From CAINVV01 sp963663675 (GTDB lineage Bacteria > Bacteroidota > Bacteroidia > Bacteroidales > Prolixibacteraceae): a DNA stretch of 64,000 bases. A program made the position numbers and the translations under genes. Below are positions 25,290 to 34,356 of the stretch, one piece after another (within the stretch, counting starts at the first letter, position 1; every line of letters starts with the position of its first letter). The stretch is taken from the NCBI GenBank assembly GCA_963663675.1, contig OY760498.1:2790001-2854000 (forward strand). The letters are read 5' to 3'. The notes under the pieces were generated by a model. It worked only from the letters and a program-made list of their open reading frames with translations. It made no database searches and had not been told where the DNA came from.

Positions 25290-27237
25290 TAGTCAATCTG
25301 ATATTTTAAAAATTGAGGTCAACAATATCAATCTTGGTTTTTTTGATCTGGTATCCAAGAAAAAAACCGGTATTGAAGGGATTTTGACTGGCGAGACTGA
25401 GATTGCAGATATTAACCATTCTTTCTTTTTTAACAGCAATGTCGCCATTAAGAAATTCCATTATGACAAAGACCTCTTCGGAGATGTAATTCTCGACAAT
25501 ATCTGGAACAAAGAGGAAAGACGACTTTATTCCGCAATTCAGTTAAAAAAAGAGAAACAAACCTCCTTGCTTATCAAGGGATACTTCACTCCGGATACGG
25601 ATTCTCTCAATTACCATGCTGCACTAACAGATTTCCCGCTGGAAACCATTTTCCCTTTTCTTAAAAGCTTTTCAAACGGTGTAAGTGGAAGTGGAAATGG
25701 TAATGTAGCTATAACCGGGACTTTGGCTGATCCATGTTTTATTGGAAAAGTTGACATTAAAGAGGGAAAGATCGGAATTGATTATACCAAAGTTGCTTAT
25801 ACTTTCAATCAACCTGTCGTGTTCTCTGACGACTCAATCATTTTCAGAAAAATTACCCTGAAAGACCGGAAAAACAATACTGCACTTCTGGACGGTTACA
25901 TTACTCACAAGATGTTTAATCATCTGAAATATCACATTGGCTTGAAAACCAACAGGCTAGAAGCACTAAGAACAACTGCCGGGGATAACTCCATTTTCTA
26001 TGGGGAAGGAAATTGCAGCGGGGATGCGCTGTTTACAGGTATCGCAGATCAGGTAAGACTTGACCTGAATCTCCAGACTCTTGAAGGGACACAAATTGTT
26101 ATTCCCCTGGAGACGCCAGCCTCTGCTGCTGAAAATGATTTTATCCGGTTTGTGAGCCCAGATACCTTGTTGAACAAAGTTCCTGTTGCCGTGAAAGTCC
26201 CTGATAGTGGCACTTTTGACATGAACATGAATCTTATTGCGACTCCTGCTGCAAAAATTCAGATACTGTTCAATTCTACACTGGGGGATGCCATTACCGG
26301 ACAGGGCAACGGAAATTTCCGGATGGTCTATGATCATCTCGGAAACTTCAGCATGTATGGCAATTATACCATTTACAGGGGAGACTATCTTTTTACGCTT
26401 CAAAACGTTATCGGCAAAAAATTTAAACTAGAAGAGGGCGGCACCATAACATGGAACGGAGATCCTTACGAAGCGGTTGTTGATCTGAATGCCGTATATA
26501 ATTTGAAAGCATCCATTAAAAATCTGCTGATCGATTCTTATAAAAATGATAATTCAGGTAGAATACCGGTCGAATGCAAGATCAACCTTTCGCATAAACT
26601 CCTCAATCCTATTCTCAAATTTGACATTCTTTTCCCTACCGCAGATGAGAGGACCAAAGATGAATTGCAGCAATTCATCAGTACCCAGGATGATGTAAAC
26701 CGTCAGATGCTTACACTGATGTTGCTAGGACAGTTTTACACCCCGGAATATATTCGTGGAAGAAATGACAATCAATCAAATACGGGATCACTTGTCGGAG
26801 CTACAACTTCAGAAATGCTCTCTAATCAATTGTCCAACTGGCTCTCCCAAATCAGTACCAGTTTTGATGTCGGCTTCAATTACAAGCCCGGGGATCAGGT
26901 CAATACCAACCAGATGGAATTGGCTCTCAGCACCCAGATTTTTGATGACAGGGTCACAATTAACGGTAATATAGGCAACAACAGCAGCTTACAGAACAAC
27001 AACACCAACTCAGTAGTTGGAGAGATAGAAGTATTCATCAAGCTTATTAAATCAGGAAAACTTGAACTGAAGATGTATAACAGGGCCAATACGGATATTT
27101 CTTATGACACCGCTCCATACAAACAGGGAGTAGGATTTTCATACCGCGAAAGCTTTAATTCTTTTAAAGACCTTTTTAATACTCCAAGAAAGAAAAAGTT
27201 TACAGGTGCACCCATGGAAGAAAATGAGGCTAAATAA
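25282..27237 (+). CDS. tamB: TamB-like protein, C-terminal part (DUF490 domain)
   Basis: 651 residues in the +1 frame relative to the preceding part, beginning nominally at TTG 25282. The conserved TamB C-terminal domain is present: GNGNFRMVYDHLGNFSMYGNYTIYRGDYLFTLQNVIGKKF, the EGGTITWNGDPYEAVVDL segment and the LFPTADERTKDELQQF region. It has no signal or membrane segment of its own, so it is not a free-standing gene in function. The window supports one gene broken by a frameshift. Confidence 0.8.
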   Translation: MSDSQSDILKIEVNNINLGFFDLVSKKKTGIEGILTGETEIADINHSFFFNSNVAIKKFHYDKDLFGDVILDNIWNKEERRLYSAIQLKKEKQTSLLIKGYFTPDTDSLNYHAALTDFPLETIFPFLKSFSNGVSGSGNGNVAITGTLADPCFIGKVDIKEGKIGIDYTKVAYTFNQPVVFSDDSIIFRKITLKDRKNNTALLDGYITHKMFNHLKYHIGLKTNRLEALRTTAGDNSIFYGEGNCSGDALFTGIADQVRLDLNLQTLEGTQIVIPLETPASAAENDFIRFVSPDTLLNKVPVAVKVPDSGTFDMNMNLIATPAAKIQILFNSTLGDAITGQGNGNFRMVYDHLGNFSMYGNYTIYRGDYLFTLQNVIGKKFKLEEGGTITWNGDPYEAVVDLNAVYNLKASIKNLLIDSYKNDNSGRIPVECKINLSHKLLNPILKFDILFPTADERTKDELQQFISTQDDVNRQMLTLMLLGQFYTPEYIRGRNDNQSNTGSLVGATTSEMLSNQLSNWLSQISTSFDVGFNYKPGDQVNTNQMELALSTQIFDDRVTINGNIGNNSSLQNNNTNSVVGEIEVFIKLIKSGKLELKMYNRANTDISYDTAPYKQGVGFSYRESFNSFKDLFNTPRKKKFTGAPMEENEAK

Positions 27238-27339
27238 TGTTGAATTAATTCTTAATTTTGCCTTCAGCCTGGTGTTTCCGATTCACATAACCCGATGACT
27301 GAATCGGGGACAGAGAGGCAAATTTTAGCGCTTTGAGAT

Positions 27340-28249
27340 ATGACATGGACTGACAGCCAAAAAAACGGCATTATCTATACTGTGTTAATTCATGCAGGCG
27401 TTCTGCTCATTATGTTGATGTTTACGCTTTCAGCCAACAAAATGCTCCAGAACGATGAAGGCCTTCTTGTCGATTTTGGGTATTCTGAAACCGGGAAAGG
27501 GGAGGAAGAGCCCTCGGCTGTATATTCCCCAAATGACAACATATATAAACCGCCGGTCCTGGCATTCCAAAAAGCAACTTCAACAGTTCCTCCGAAATTA
27601 AAATCTGCAGAAATAAAGCAGGAAGACCTTCTAACACAGGATCATGAACCATCCATTGCACTTCAGACGAAAAAGGTCCGGAAGAAAGTGGTGGAAAAGA
27701 AGAAACCCGATCCCACTGCAGAGATTGAAAGAAAAAAGAAGCAGGAGCAAATCGCCCAACAGCAAATGGAGGAGCAAAAACTGAAGAAAAAATTACAGGA
27801 AGAACAAATGATCGGTAATATCAATTCCAGGGTAAAAAAACGCCTTCGGAGGCGGTTTAACCGACAATGGATCCACCTCGCAAAGTGAAGGAATTGCAGG
27901 CGGGACTGGCAACCAGGGAGATCCAAACGGACAGCCGGGCGTTAAGAGGTACGGTCCTGGGGGTGGTACCGGAAACGGAATATCTTTTAATCTTTCCGGC
28001 CGTCAGGCACGGGCTCTCCCGAAACCTGCCTATCCCGGCAATGAAGGAGGTATCGTGGTGGTAGAAGTTACTGTAGATAAGTTGGGAAAGGTCGCTGCTG
28101 TCAGGGCAGGTGTAACCGGCACCAACACCAGCGACGCTGACCTGCTGGACGCTGCAACCAAGGCAGCCCGAGGTGCACGTTTCAATGTGGATGACAATGC
28201 AGCGGCGTTCCAGAAAGGAACCATTACGTATCACTTTGTGCTTCAGTAA
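27340..28249 (+). pseudogene. TonB/TolA-like energy transducer, frameshifted
   Basis: The first 182-residue frame starts at ATG 27340 with a membrane helix (IIYTVLIHAGVLLIMLMFTL) and a long Lys/Glu/Gln-rich periplasmic helix. It is derailed after VKKRL near 27840. In the +1 frame, from NAFGGGLTDNGS onward through a Gly-rich linker and FNLSGRQARALPKPAYPGNEGGIVVVEVTVD to FHFVLQ-type end YHFVLQ at 28249, a normal TonB C-terminal domain follows. One A too many in the A7 run at 27834-27840 explains the break. The restored protein would be about 300 residues and couple proton-motive force to outer-membrane transport. Confidence 0.75.
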
Positions 28250-28425
28250 TATGCTAATGTGCTAATTTGCTAATTTGCTAATGTGCTAATGGATGGAAGC
28301 AGACCTTTGGGGCAACTGGCTACTTTAATATCAGCATAATAAAGTGAATGTTCAGTAAATTTGCAAATGTACCTTTCCGTCATTAGCACATTAGCACATT
28401 AGCAAATTAGCACATTAGCATATTC
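28250..28425. repeat. GCTAATNT repeat clusters in inverted orientation
   Basis: At 28250-28290 the unit TGCTAATnT is repeated about five times, and at 28381-28425 its complement (ATTAGCAnA) is repeated about five times. The two blocks can form a long stem with a loop of about 90 nt. A single GTGCTAAT also occurs at about 63464. It is probably a lineage-specific intergenic repeat between the TonB-like gene and typA. Confidence 0.7.
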
Positions 28426-28487
28426 CCCATGATGTAAATTTAACAGAAGGTTTTTATCACGCTGATTCATAGCGCTGATTAAATGAC

Positions 28488-28495
28488 TATCTTTG
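28488..28495 (+). promoter_or_regulatory. -7 promoter box for typA
   Basis: TATCTTTG fits TAnnTTTG and lies 17 nt before the typA ATG at 28512. Confidence 0.5.
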
Positions 28496-28511
28496 CACCC
28501 AAATTAGTAAA

Positions 28512-30314
28512 ATGCGAAAAATAAGAAATATAGCCATTATTGCCCACGTCGACCACGGTAAAACTACACTGGTTGACAAGATGATACTTCACTCCAACAT
28601 CTTCAGATCAAATCAGAATCCAGGAGAATTAATCCTTGACAGCAACGATCTGGAGAGAGAAAGAGGAATAACAATCCTGGCAAAGAACGTTTCAGTGGTG
28701 TACAAAGGTGTCAAGATTAATATCATTGACACACCAGGCCACTCGGATTTTGGCGGTGAAGTTGAAAGGGTGCTGAATATGGCAGACGGTGTACTTCTGT
28801 TGGTCGATGCTTTTGAAGGGACCATGCCACAAACGAGATTTGTTCTTCAAAAAGCAATCGAACTCGGGTTAAAGCCAATTGTCGTTGTCAACAAGGTAGA
28901 TAAACCCAATTGTAGGCCGGACGTGGTTCACGAACAGGTTTTTGAACTGATGTACAGCCTGGATGCAAGTGAAGAACAACTCGATTTTCCAACCATTTAC
29001 GGCTCCGCTAAACAAAACTGGATGAGCACCGACTGGAAAACTCCCACTCAGAATATCGAACCTCTTTTTGATGCTATCCTGGAACATATACCTGCTCCAC
29101 GCGAGAACGAAGGGACTCCCCAGATGCTGATTACTTCGCTGGATTATTCAAAATACATAGGCAGGATCGCTATAGGGCGTATTCACAGGGGTGAACTAAA
29201 GGAAGGCATGAATGTTTCACTCGTCAAGAGGGATGGTACAATCACACGTTCTAAAATCAAGGAACTGCACGTATTTACAGGATTGGGCCGTGAAAAGGTA
29301 GCTACTGCGCTCAATGGTGATATTTGTGCTTTGGTTGGGATAGACGGTTTTGAAATCGGAGATACCATCTGCGACTACGAAAATCCGGAAGCCCTGGATC
29401 CAATAGATGTAGATGAGCCAACCATGAGCATGTTGTTTACCATCAACAACTCCCCTTTCTATGGCAAGGAAGGTAAATTCGTTACCAGCCGCCACATTCA
29501 CGAACGACTCGAACGTGAACTGGAAAAAAATCTTGCGCTGCGCGTTGAACCCACGGATTCAGCTGACTCATGGAATGTTAATGGCCGCGGAGTATTGCAC
29601 CTTTCAGTTCTTATCGAAACCATGCGACGCGAGGGATATGAATTACAAGTAGGTCAACCCCAGGTTTTATACAAGGAAATCCATGGCGAGAGAAATGAAC
29701 CAATCGAATTACTGGATATTGACCTTCCTGCAGATATGGCCGGCACAGCGATTGACTTTGTTACCCGCCGCAAAGGTGAGATGATCAACATGGAACACAA
29801 AGGCGACCGTACCCATCTCGAATTTCATATACCTTCCAGGGGAATTATCGGACTAAGGACCAACCTCCTCACGGCAACCCAGGGAGAAGCAGTCATGTCG
29901 CACCGTTTTTTGCACTACGATAAGTACAAAGGACCGATCGAAACCCGCATCAACGGATCACTGATAGCCATGGAAACCGGTACTGCATTTGCCTATTCAC
30001 TGAATAAACTGCAGGATCGCGGAAGATATTTTATCGAGCCCCAGGACGAGATCTATGAAGGACAGGTTTGCGGTGAGAATAACCGCGAAGGCGACCTGGT
30101 ACTTAACCTGACCAAACCCAAAAAGCTTACCAACATGCGCGCGTCAGGATCTGACGATAAAGTTCGCCTCGCTCCCGCAATTAAGTTCAGCCTTGAAGAA
30201 GCCCTTGAATACATCCAGAAGGATGAATATGTTGAGGTTACCCCTAAATCAATCCGGTTAAGGAAGATCATGCTGAACGAAACAGACCGCAAAAGATCGC
30301 AGAAAAATAACTGA
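28512..30314 (+). CDS. typA: ribosome-associated GTPase TypA/BipA
   Basis: A 600-residue translational GTPase. The G domain has AHVDHGKTTLVDKM, the switch II DTPGHSDFGGEV and NKVDKP. It is followed by EF-Tu domain II, EF-G-like domains III/V (FHIPSRGIIGLRTNLLTATQGEAVMSH) and the BipA-specific C-terminal domain. The protein acts in 50S subunit assembly and stress adaptation. Full length. It has a -7 box before it and a terminator after it. Confidence 0.97.
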   Translation: MRKIRNIAIIAHVDHGKTTLVDKMILHSNIFRSNQNPGELILDSNDLERERGITILAKNVSVVYKGVKINIIDTPGHSDFGGEVERVLNMADGVLLLVDAFEGTMPQTRFVLQKAIELGLKPIVVVNKVDKPNCRPDVVHEQVFELMYSLDASEEQLDFPTIYGSAKQNWMSTDWKTPTQNIEPLFDAILEHIPAPRENEGTPQMLITSLDYSKYIGRIAIGRIHRGELKEGMNVSLVKRDGTITRSKIKELHVFTGLGREKVATALNGDICALVGIDGFEIGDTICDYENPEALDPIDVDEPTMSMLFTINNSPFYGKEGKFVTSRHIHERLERELEKNLALRVEPTDSADSWNVNGRGVLHLSVLIETMRREGYELQVGQPQVLYKEIHGERNEPIELLDIDLPADMAGTAIDFVTRRKGEMINMEHKGDRTHLEFHIPSRGIIGLRTNLLTATQGEAVMSHRFLHYDKYKGPIETRINGSLIAMETGTAFAYSLNKLQDRGRYFIEPQDEIYEGQVCGENNREGDLVLNLTKPKKLTNMRASGSDDKVRLAPAIKFSLEEALEYIQKDEYVEVTPKSIRLRKIMLNETDRKRSQKNN

Positions 30315-30342
30315 TTTTTCCCGCAAAGGAATTAAAATTAAC

Positions 30343-30388
30343 AAACAGCCCGGCTCCAACACAGGAACCGGGCTGTTTGTTTTTTGTT
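30343..30388 (+). terminator. terminator of typA
   Basis: The stem AAACAGCCCGGCTCC (30343-30357) pairs with GGAACCGGGCTGTTT with one G:T-type mismatch and a 6-nt loop, followed by a T-rich run. Confidence 0.85.
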
Positions 30389-30615
30389 TAAATGGCATTT
30401 TTTCTGAAATTGAAAATAATATTGCATCAAAAATTGTCACGTCAGTGTCAAAATATTTACAGAATGACATTATTACGATGGCTAAAAACGTTCCGCAAAG
30501 TCGCATTTCATGCAAAAAGACATTTTCAAATACCAACAATCAATACAATATCATCTTCTATCTTGCAGATTTTCTTTGATTTACAATAATAATAAAAAAT
30601 ATTTAAAATATTTTA
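30389..30615. other. gene-free stretch before the padR operon
   Basis: About 230 AT-rich nucleotides with no supported gene between the typA terminator and the PadR operator. The 5' leader from 30658 to 30752 is likewise noncoding. Confidence 0.5.
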
Positions 30616-30636
30616 GTACTATGTCTTGCATAGTAC
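30616..30636 (+). promoter_or_regulatory. probable PadR operator
   Basis: A perfect 8-bp inverted repeat, GTACTATG (30616-30623) and CATAGTAC (30629-30636), with a 5-nt spacer. It overlaps the -33 region of the promoter of the padR operon, so PadR probably represses its own operon here. This is an inference from position and from the palindromic operators known for PadR proteins. Confidence 0.6.
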
Positions 30637-30657
30637 CATATTTTATATATATATTTG
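30626..30657 (+). promoter_or_regulatory. promoter of the padR-pspC operon
   Basis: TTG (30626-30628), a 21-nt spacer and TATATTTG (30650-30657) fit the Bacteroidota promoter pattern. The -33 element lies inside the palindromic operator. Confidence 0.6.
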
Positions 30658-30752
30658 CATCACCTACTTCAGTGTAATGGAAAGTACCTTATGGATACTA
30701 ATAGCGCAAAAGCAGGCAGAAAAAATTCTGAAACAGATTAATTGAAGCAAAA

Positions 30753-31076
30753 ATGAACATAGACAATTCCAAAGCACAGATGAGAAAAGGTATCCTGGAG
30801 TATTGCATACTCCTGATCCTTTCCAAAAAGCCTTTGTATGCTTCAGACATCATAGGCGAGCTGAAATCAGCCCAGATGATTGTAGTGGAAGGGACATTGT
30901 ACCCTTTGCTGACACGGTTAAAAAATGACGGGTACCTCTCCTACCGATGGGAGGAATCACTCCAGGGACCTCCGCGCAAATATTACGAACTTACCGAAGA
31001 TGGCCGGAAATTTCTAAACGAACTGGAAATCTCCTGGGCAGAACTGGTCGAAGCAATTCAAAAGTTAAAAGGATAA
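30753..31076 (+). CDS. PadR-family transcriptional regulator
   Basis: A 107-residue winged-helix regulator. It has the PadR signature LEYCILLILSKKPLYASDIIGELKSAQMIVVEGTLYPLLTRLKNDGYLSYRWEES..GPPRKYYELTEDGRKFL, with a short C-terminal helix for dimerisation. It heads an operon with a PspC-domain membrane protein and a DUF4252-like protein. A palindrome overlapping its promoter is the likely binding site. The natural effector is unknown; envelope stress is plausible from the PspC neighbour. Confidence 0.9.
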   Translation: MNIDNSKAQMRKGILEYCILLILSKKPLYASDIIGELKSAQMIVVEGTLYPLLTRLKNDGYLSYRWEESLQGPPRKYYELTEDGRKFLNELEISWAELVEAIQKLKG

Positions 31077-31142
31077 AAGCAACGCCGTACCTTTACAATA
31101 GCATAGAAGAAAATAGAATAAACTAAGATAAACAACAAGAAA

Positions 31143-32756
31143 ATGAAAAAGACATTGACCATCAACCTTAGCGGATCGGTTTTCCACATCGATGATGATG
31201 CTTATGAAAAACTTCATAATTACCTCAACAACATCAACCGTCATTTTGGAAACGATGAAGATGCCAAAGAAATTGTGGCAGATATCGAAGCCAGGATAGC
31301 TGAAATCTTCGCTGAAAAGATCAAGGGCGGAGGCGAAGTAATCAACCTTGCGCATGTCGAGGAAGTGATAGTTATTATGGGAACCCCGGAAGCCATCTCC
31401 AACGAAGAGGGGGAAAAAGAAAAACCAACTGAGAAAAAATTTTACAGACCAAGGTCTAAAAGGCTATTCAGGGATCCTGACGATCGCGTCCTGGGAGGCG
31501 TTTGCAGCGGACTAGGTGCCTATTTCAACATTGATCCGGTTGTTGTAAGGATCATTTTTGTCCTCGTCTTCTTCTTCCCAATTGGCAGCAGTGTATTGAT
31601 TTACCTGATTCTGTGGATTGTAGTTCCCAAAGCTTCCAGCACGGCACAAAGGCTGGAGATGAAAGGAGAAGAGGTTAATATCGACAACATTTCAAAATCC
31701 ATCAAAGAGGAAATACAGGATGTGAAAGAAAATTTCAGGAATTACCGCTCCAATCCTGCCTATACGAAGAGCAGAAGCGGTATTCATGAAGTGGCGTCAG
31801 TACTTGGCTCAATCCTTGTCGCTTTCGCCAAAGTCGTGCTCGTAATAATAGGCATAGTATTCCTGGTAATAGGTGCACTGGCACTTCTCGCATTGTTCGG
31901 AGTGTTATTTGCTTCACATGAGATCATGAGTATGTCGCCCTTTGCTGACGGATTTAACTACCTGGATCTCTTTATTATGCATGGATCAACCCTCACCTGG
32001 ATATGGATCGGCATTGGACTGGTAATCGGAATTCCCCTCATAATGCTTACCTACGCAGGTATCAAAATGATTTTCAAAATCAAATCCCAGCACCATGTAA
32101 TTGGCTCAGTATTAGGCGGATTGTTTATCGTAGGAATCCTGATCCTGCTTGTCTCAGGAAGTAAAACTATGGGTGAATTCAGAAACAAGGCGTTTGTTAC
32201 CAATCAGATTAATATCGCAACTCCTTCAGATACCCTTTATCTTACAGCTGACAGGGAAACTGAAGGCGATATTTCCGGGCGGTTTAACCACAAAGGACTG
32301 GATTTAGATCCTGATTTCCACTTCGACAGATTCCGAATCGCGAGCAAAGACGGGAAAGATGTACTGGTCGGATTTCCTCATCTGTCCATTGAGAAAGCCG
32401 ATGGTGGGAATTTCAACCTGGAGGTAGAAAAACAAGCACGCGGTTCTAACTATACTGCAGCTCAAAAGACTGCAGAAAGCATCGATTGTGACCCGGTAGT
32501 GAAGGATTCACTGGTAAATTTTCAAACCGGATTCATTCTTCCAACAGCATGGAGAAGCCAGCAGGTGGACATCAGTCTGAAAATCCCGGTTGGAAAAACA
32601 ATCGTTTTTGATAAAAAAATCAGAGAAATCATCTATGACATCAATTCTAACAGTGATTTGTCCTATGACGACATGGCAGAAAAATACTGGACAATGGGAC
32701 CGGATGGACTAACACTGGTTAACAGGGCTGTTCCTAATGTAAAACCTAAAAAATAA
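31143..32756 (+). CDS. PspC-domain membrane protein
   Basis: A 537-residue protein. The N-terminal 95 residues form a small acidic domain seen in Bacteroidota homologues (KKTLTINLSGSVFHIDDDAYEKL). The PspC domain follows at about 100-165 (KRLFRDPDDRVLGGVCSGLGAYFNIDPVVVRIIFVLVFFF). Further membrane helices lie at about 225-255, 275-300 and 320-345, then a periplasmic beta-rich part. PspC proteins take part in phage-shock or envelope-stress responses. It is 66 nt after padR and 7 nt before the DUF4252-like gene, so these are co-transcribed. Confidence 0.88.
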   Translation: MKKTLTINLSGSVFHIDDDAYEKLHNYLNNINRHFGNDEDAKEIVADIEARIAEIFAEKIKGGGEVINLAHVEEVIVIMGTPEAISNEEGEKEKPTEKKFYRPRSKRLFRDPDDRVLGGVCSGLGAYFNIDPVVVRIIFVLVFFFPIGSSVLIYLILWIVVPKASSTAQRLEMKGEEVNIDNISKSIKEEIQDVKENFRNYRSNPAYTKSRSGIHEVASVLGSILVAFAKVVLVIIGIVFLVIGALALLALFGVLFASHEIMSMSPFADGFNYLDLFIMHGSTLTWIWIGIGLVIGIPLIMLTYAGIKMIFKIKSQHHVIGSVLGGLFIVGILILLVSGSKTMGEFRNKAFVTNQINIATPSDTLYLTADRETEGDISGRFNHKGLDLDPDFHFDRFRIASKDGKDVLVGFPHLSIEKADGGNFNLEVEKQARGSNYTAAQKTAESIDCDPVVKDSLVNFQTGFILPTAWRSQQVDISLKIPVGKTIVFDKKIREIIYDINSNSDLSYDDMAEKYWTMGPDGLTLVNRAVPNVKPKK

Positions 32757-32763
32757 GTACAAC

Positions 32764-33264
32764 ATGAGTTTCTTTTATCGGATTGGCATCCTCGTTGCCA
32801 TGCTACTCTCCTTTCTATCCGGCATCGGACAGAACAGGGCCCAAAAAATCTACGACCACTACTCTCGTGAGGCAGGTGTGAGTTCCTTCTCCTTCTCAAA
32901 ATCCCTGATGGACGCCATGAATATGAATCTGGATGAAGAAGGAAAGAAAATTACCGGCGATTTTCAGGAATGTAAAGTATTGATATACAACTCAGAGAAA
33001 GGAAATTTGAACCATTTCTCTGAACAAATATCAGGCGAATTGAAATCCCTCCACTATGAACAGGTACATCCTAAAGACGAAAAACCAAATGACGATGTAG
33101 AGTTCTGGATCGAAGGTAAGGGTAAAATAGTCACAGAATGTCACATTGTAATAGGAAACAAAGGTGACAATCATAACTCATCCCTTCTTGTTTCCTTCTA
33201 TGGTAATTTTAAGGTTGAAGACCTGCATAAACTGGAGAAAATAGGACAAAAACAGAGCGAATGA
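32764..33264 (+). CDS. DUF4252-like secreted protein
   Basis: A 166-residue protein with a signal peptide (about 1-23). Its body resembles DUF4252: a YDHYSREAGVSSFSFSKSLM start, a CKVLIYNSEKGNLNHF strand-helix segment and a closing strand LVSFYGNFKVEDLHKL. DUF4252 genes often accompany PadR/PspC or sigma-factor operons in Bacteroidota. Its function is unknown. It is the last gene of the operon, before a long terminator hairpin. Confidence 0.7.
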   Translation: MSFFYRIGILVAMLLSFLSGIGQNRAQKIYDHYSREAGVSSFSFSKSLMDAMNMNLDEEGKKITGDFQECKVLIYNSEKGNLNHFSEQISGELKSLHYEQVHPKDEKPNDDVEFWIEGKGKIVTECHIVIGNKGDNHNSSLLVSFYGNFKVEDLHKLEKIGQKQSE

Positions 33265-33288
33265 CAAGATAATTCAGCGTTTCAGGAT

Positions 33289-33337
33289 AAAAGCAAAACA
33301 AGTCATGGTGAAAATCGCCATGACTTGTTTTGCTTTT
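33289..33337. terminator. bidirectional terminator between convergent genes
   Basis: A 22-bp stem (33289-33310 with 33316-33337, one G:T) has a 5-nt loop and A/T-rich ends. It lies between the DUF4252-like gene (+) and map (-) and can serve both. Confidence 0.85.
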
Positions 33338-33354
33338 ACATAAATAACAGGAAA

Positions 33355-34131
33355 TCAGGTTAAAGGATATTCTCCACTAGCATCTGTAAGTACTTCACAT
33401 CCGGTTTCCGTGACGAGCAGAGTATGCTCGAACTGGGCAGACAACCTGTCATCAACGGTGCGTGCAGTCCAGCCGTCGGTTTGATCAACCTTTACCCTGG
33501 GTTTTCCTTCGTTAATCATAGGCTCAATGGTAAATATCATACCAGGTTTCATTTTCGGACCGCTGTTCTTCCTTGCTGCATGATCAACCTGCGGGTCTTC
33601 ATGAAATTCGACTCCGACGCCGTGTCCGCAAAATTCATAAACCACGCTGAAACCCTGGGATGTAGCATACCTGTTGATGAAATACCCGATATTTCCAAAA
33701 TAATTGCCCGGGAAAACCTGTTGTATTCCCAGGTTGAGACACTGTTTGGTCGCTTTAATGAGCTTTTCAGCCCCGGGTGTCACCTCACCTACCGTGAACA
33801 TCCGGCTGGTATCTCCATAGTAACCGTCCAGAATGGTAGTAACATCCACGTTGAGTATATCGCCTTTCTTTAATATCGTCTGAACCGATGGAATTCCGTG
33901 ACACACAACCTCATTCAGGGAAATACAGCAGGATTTTGGAAAACCATTGTAATTAAGCGTTGCTGGTACGGCCCCCCGTTCCACAATAAATTGATGAATC
34001 AGGCTGTCAAGGTATTCTGTTGAAACTCCCTCAGTGATAAAGGGCTCAATGTAAAGTAAAGTCTCGCCGGCAAGCCTGGAACTTTTCCTTATTCCTTCTA
34101 TTTGCTCTGCGGTTTTGATTAAGATGTTCAT
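33355..34131 (-). CDS. map: methionine aminopeptidase, type I
   Basis: A 258-residue pita-bread-fold enzyme that removes the initiator methionine. The metal ligands are visible in LNVDVTTILDGYYGDTSRMF (two Asp), HGVGVEFHEDP (His), MIFTIEPMINEG (Glu) and the closing QFEHTLLVTETG (Glu). No N-terminal zinc finger, so type I in its short form. In many genomes map lies in the ribosomal-protein operon; here it is alone. It has normal length. Confidence 0.96.
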   Translation of the reverse strand: MNILIKTAEQIEGIRKSSRLAGETLLYIEPFITEGVSTEYLDSLIHQFIVERGAVPATLNYNGFPKSCCISLNEVVCHGIPSVQTILKKGDILNVDVTTILDGYYGDTSRMFTVGEVTPGAEKLIKATKQCLNLGIQQVFPGNYFGNIGYFINRYATSQGFSVVYEFCGHGVGVEFHEDPQVDHAARKNSGPKMKPGMIFTIEPMINEGKPRVKVDQTDGWTARTVDDRLSAQFEHTLLVTETGCEVLTDASGEYPLT

Positions 34132-34356
34132 CTGATAATATTTTTTTTATTGTCCCTGACTTTCGGGTGGCGTTCAGGATCGGTGAATTCAAATTTCCGA
34201 ATTCATCAAAACTCCCCCGATGGGCAATATGTTTGTAAAGTTAGATCAATTCTTGGAAAGAGCAATAGATACCCGGAAGTGCTGATATGGTAACCACATT
34301 TGCCATTAATCTGTAAATACGAAAATAATACCATAGACCAATAATTGATATATGCC

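Noticed and set aside
28250..28425. CRISPR array
   Set aside because: The units are about 9 nt, in two opposed blocks and without unique spacers of constant length; no cas genes are near.
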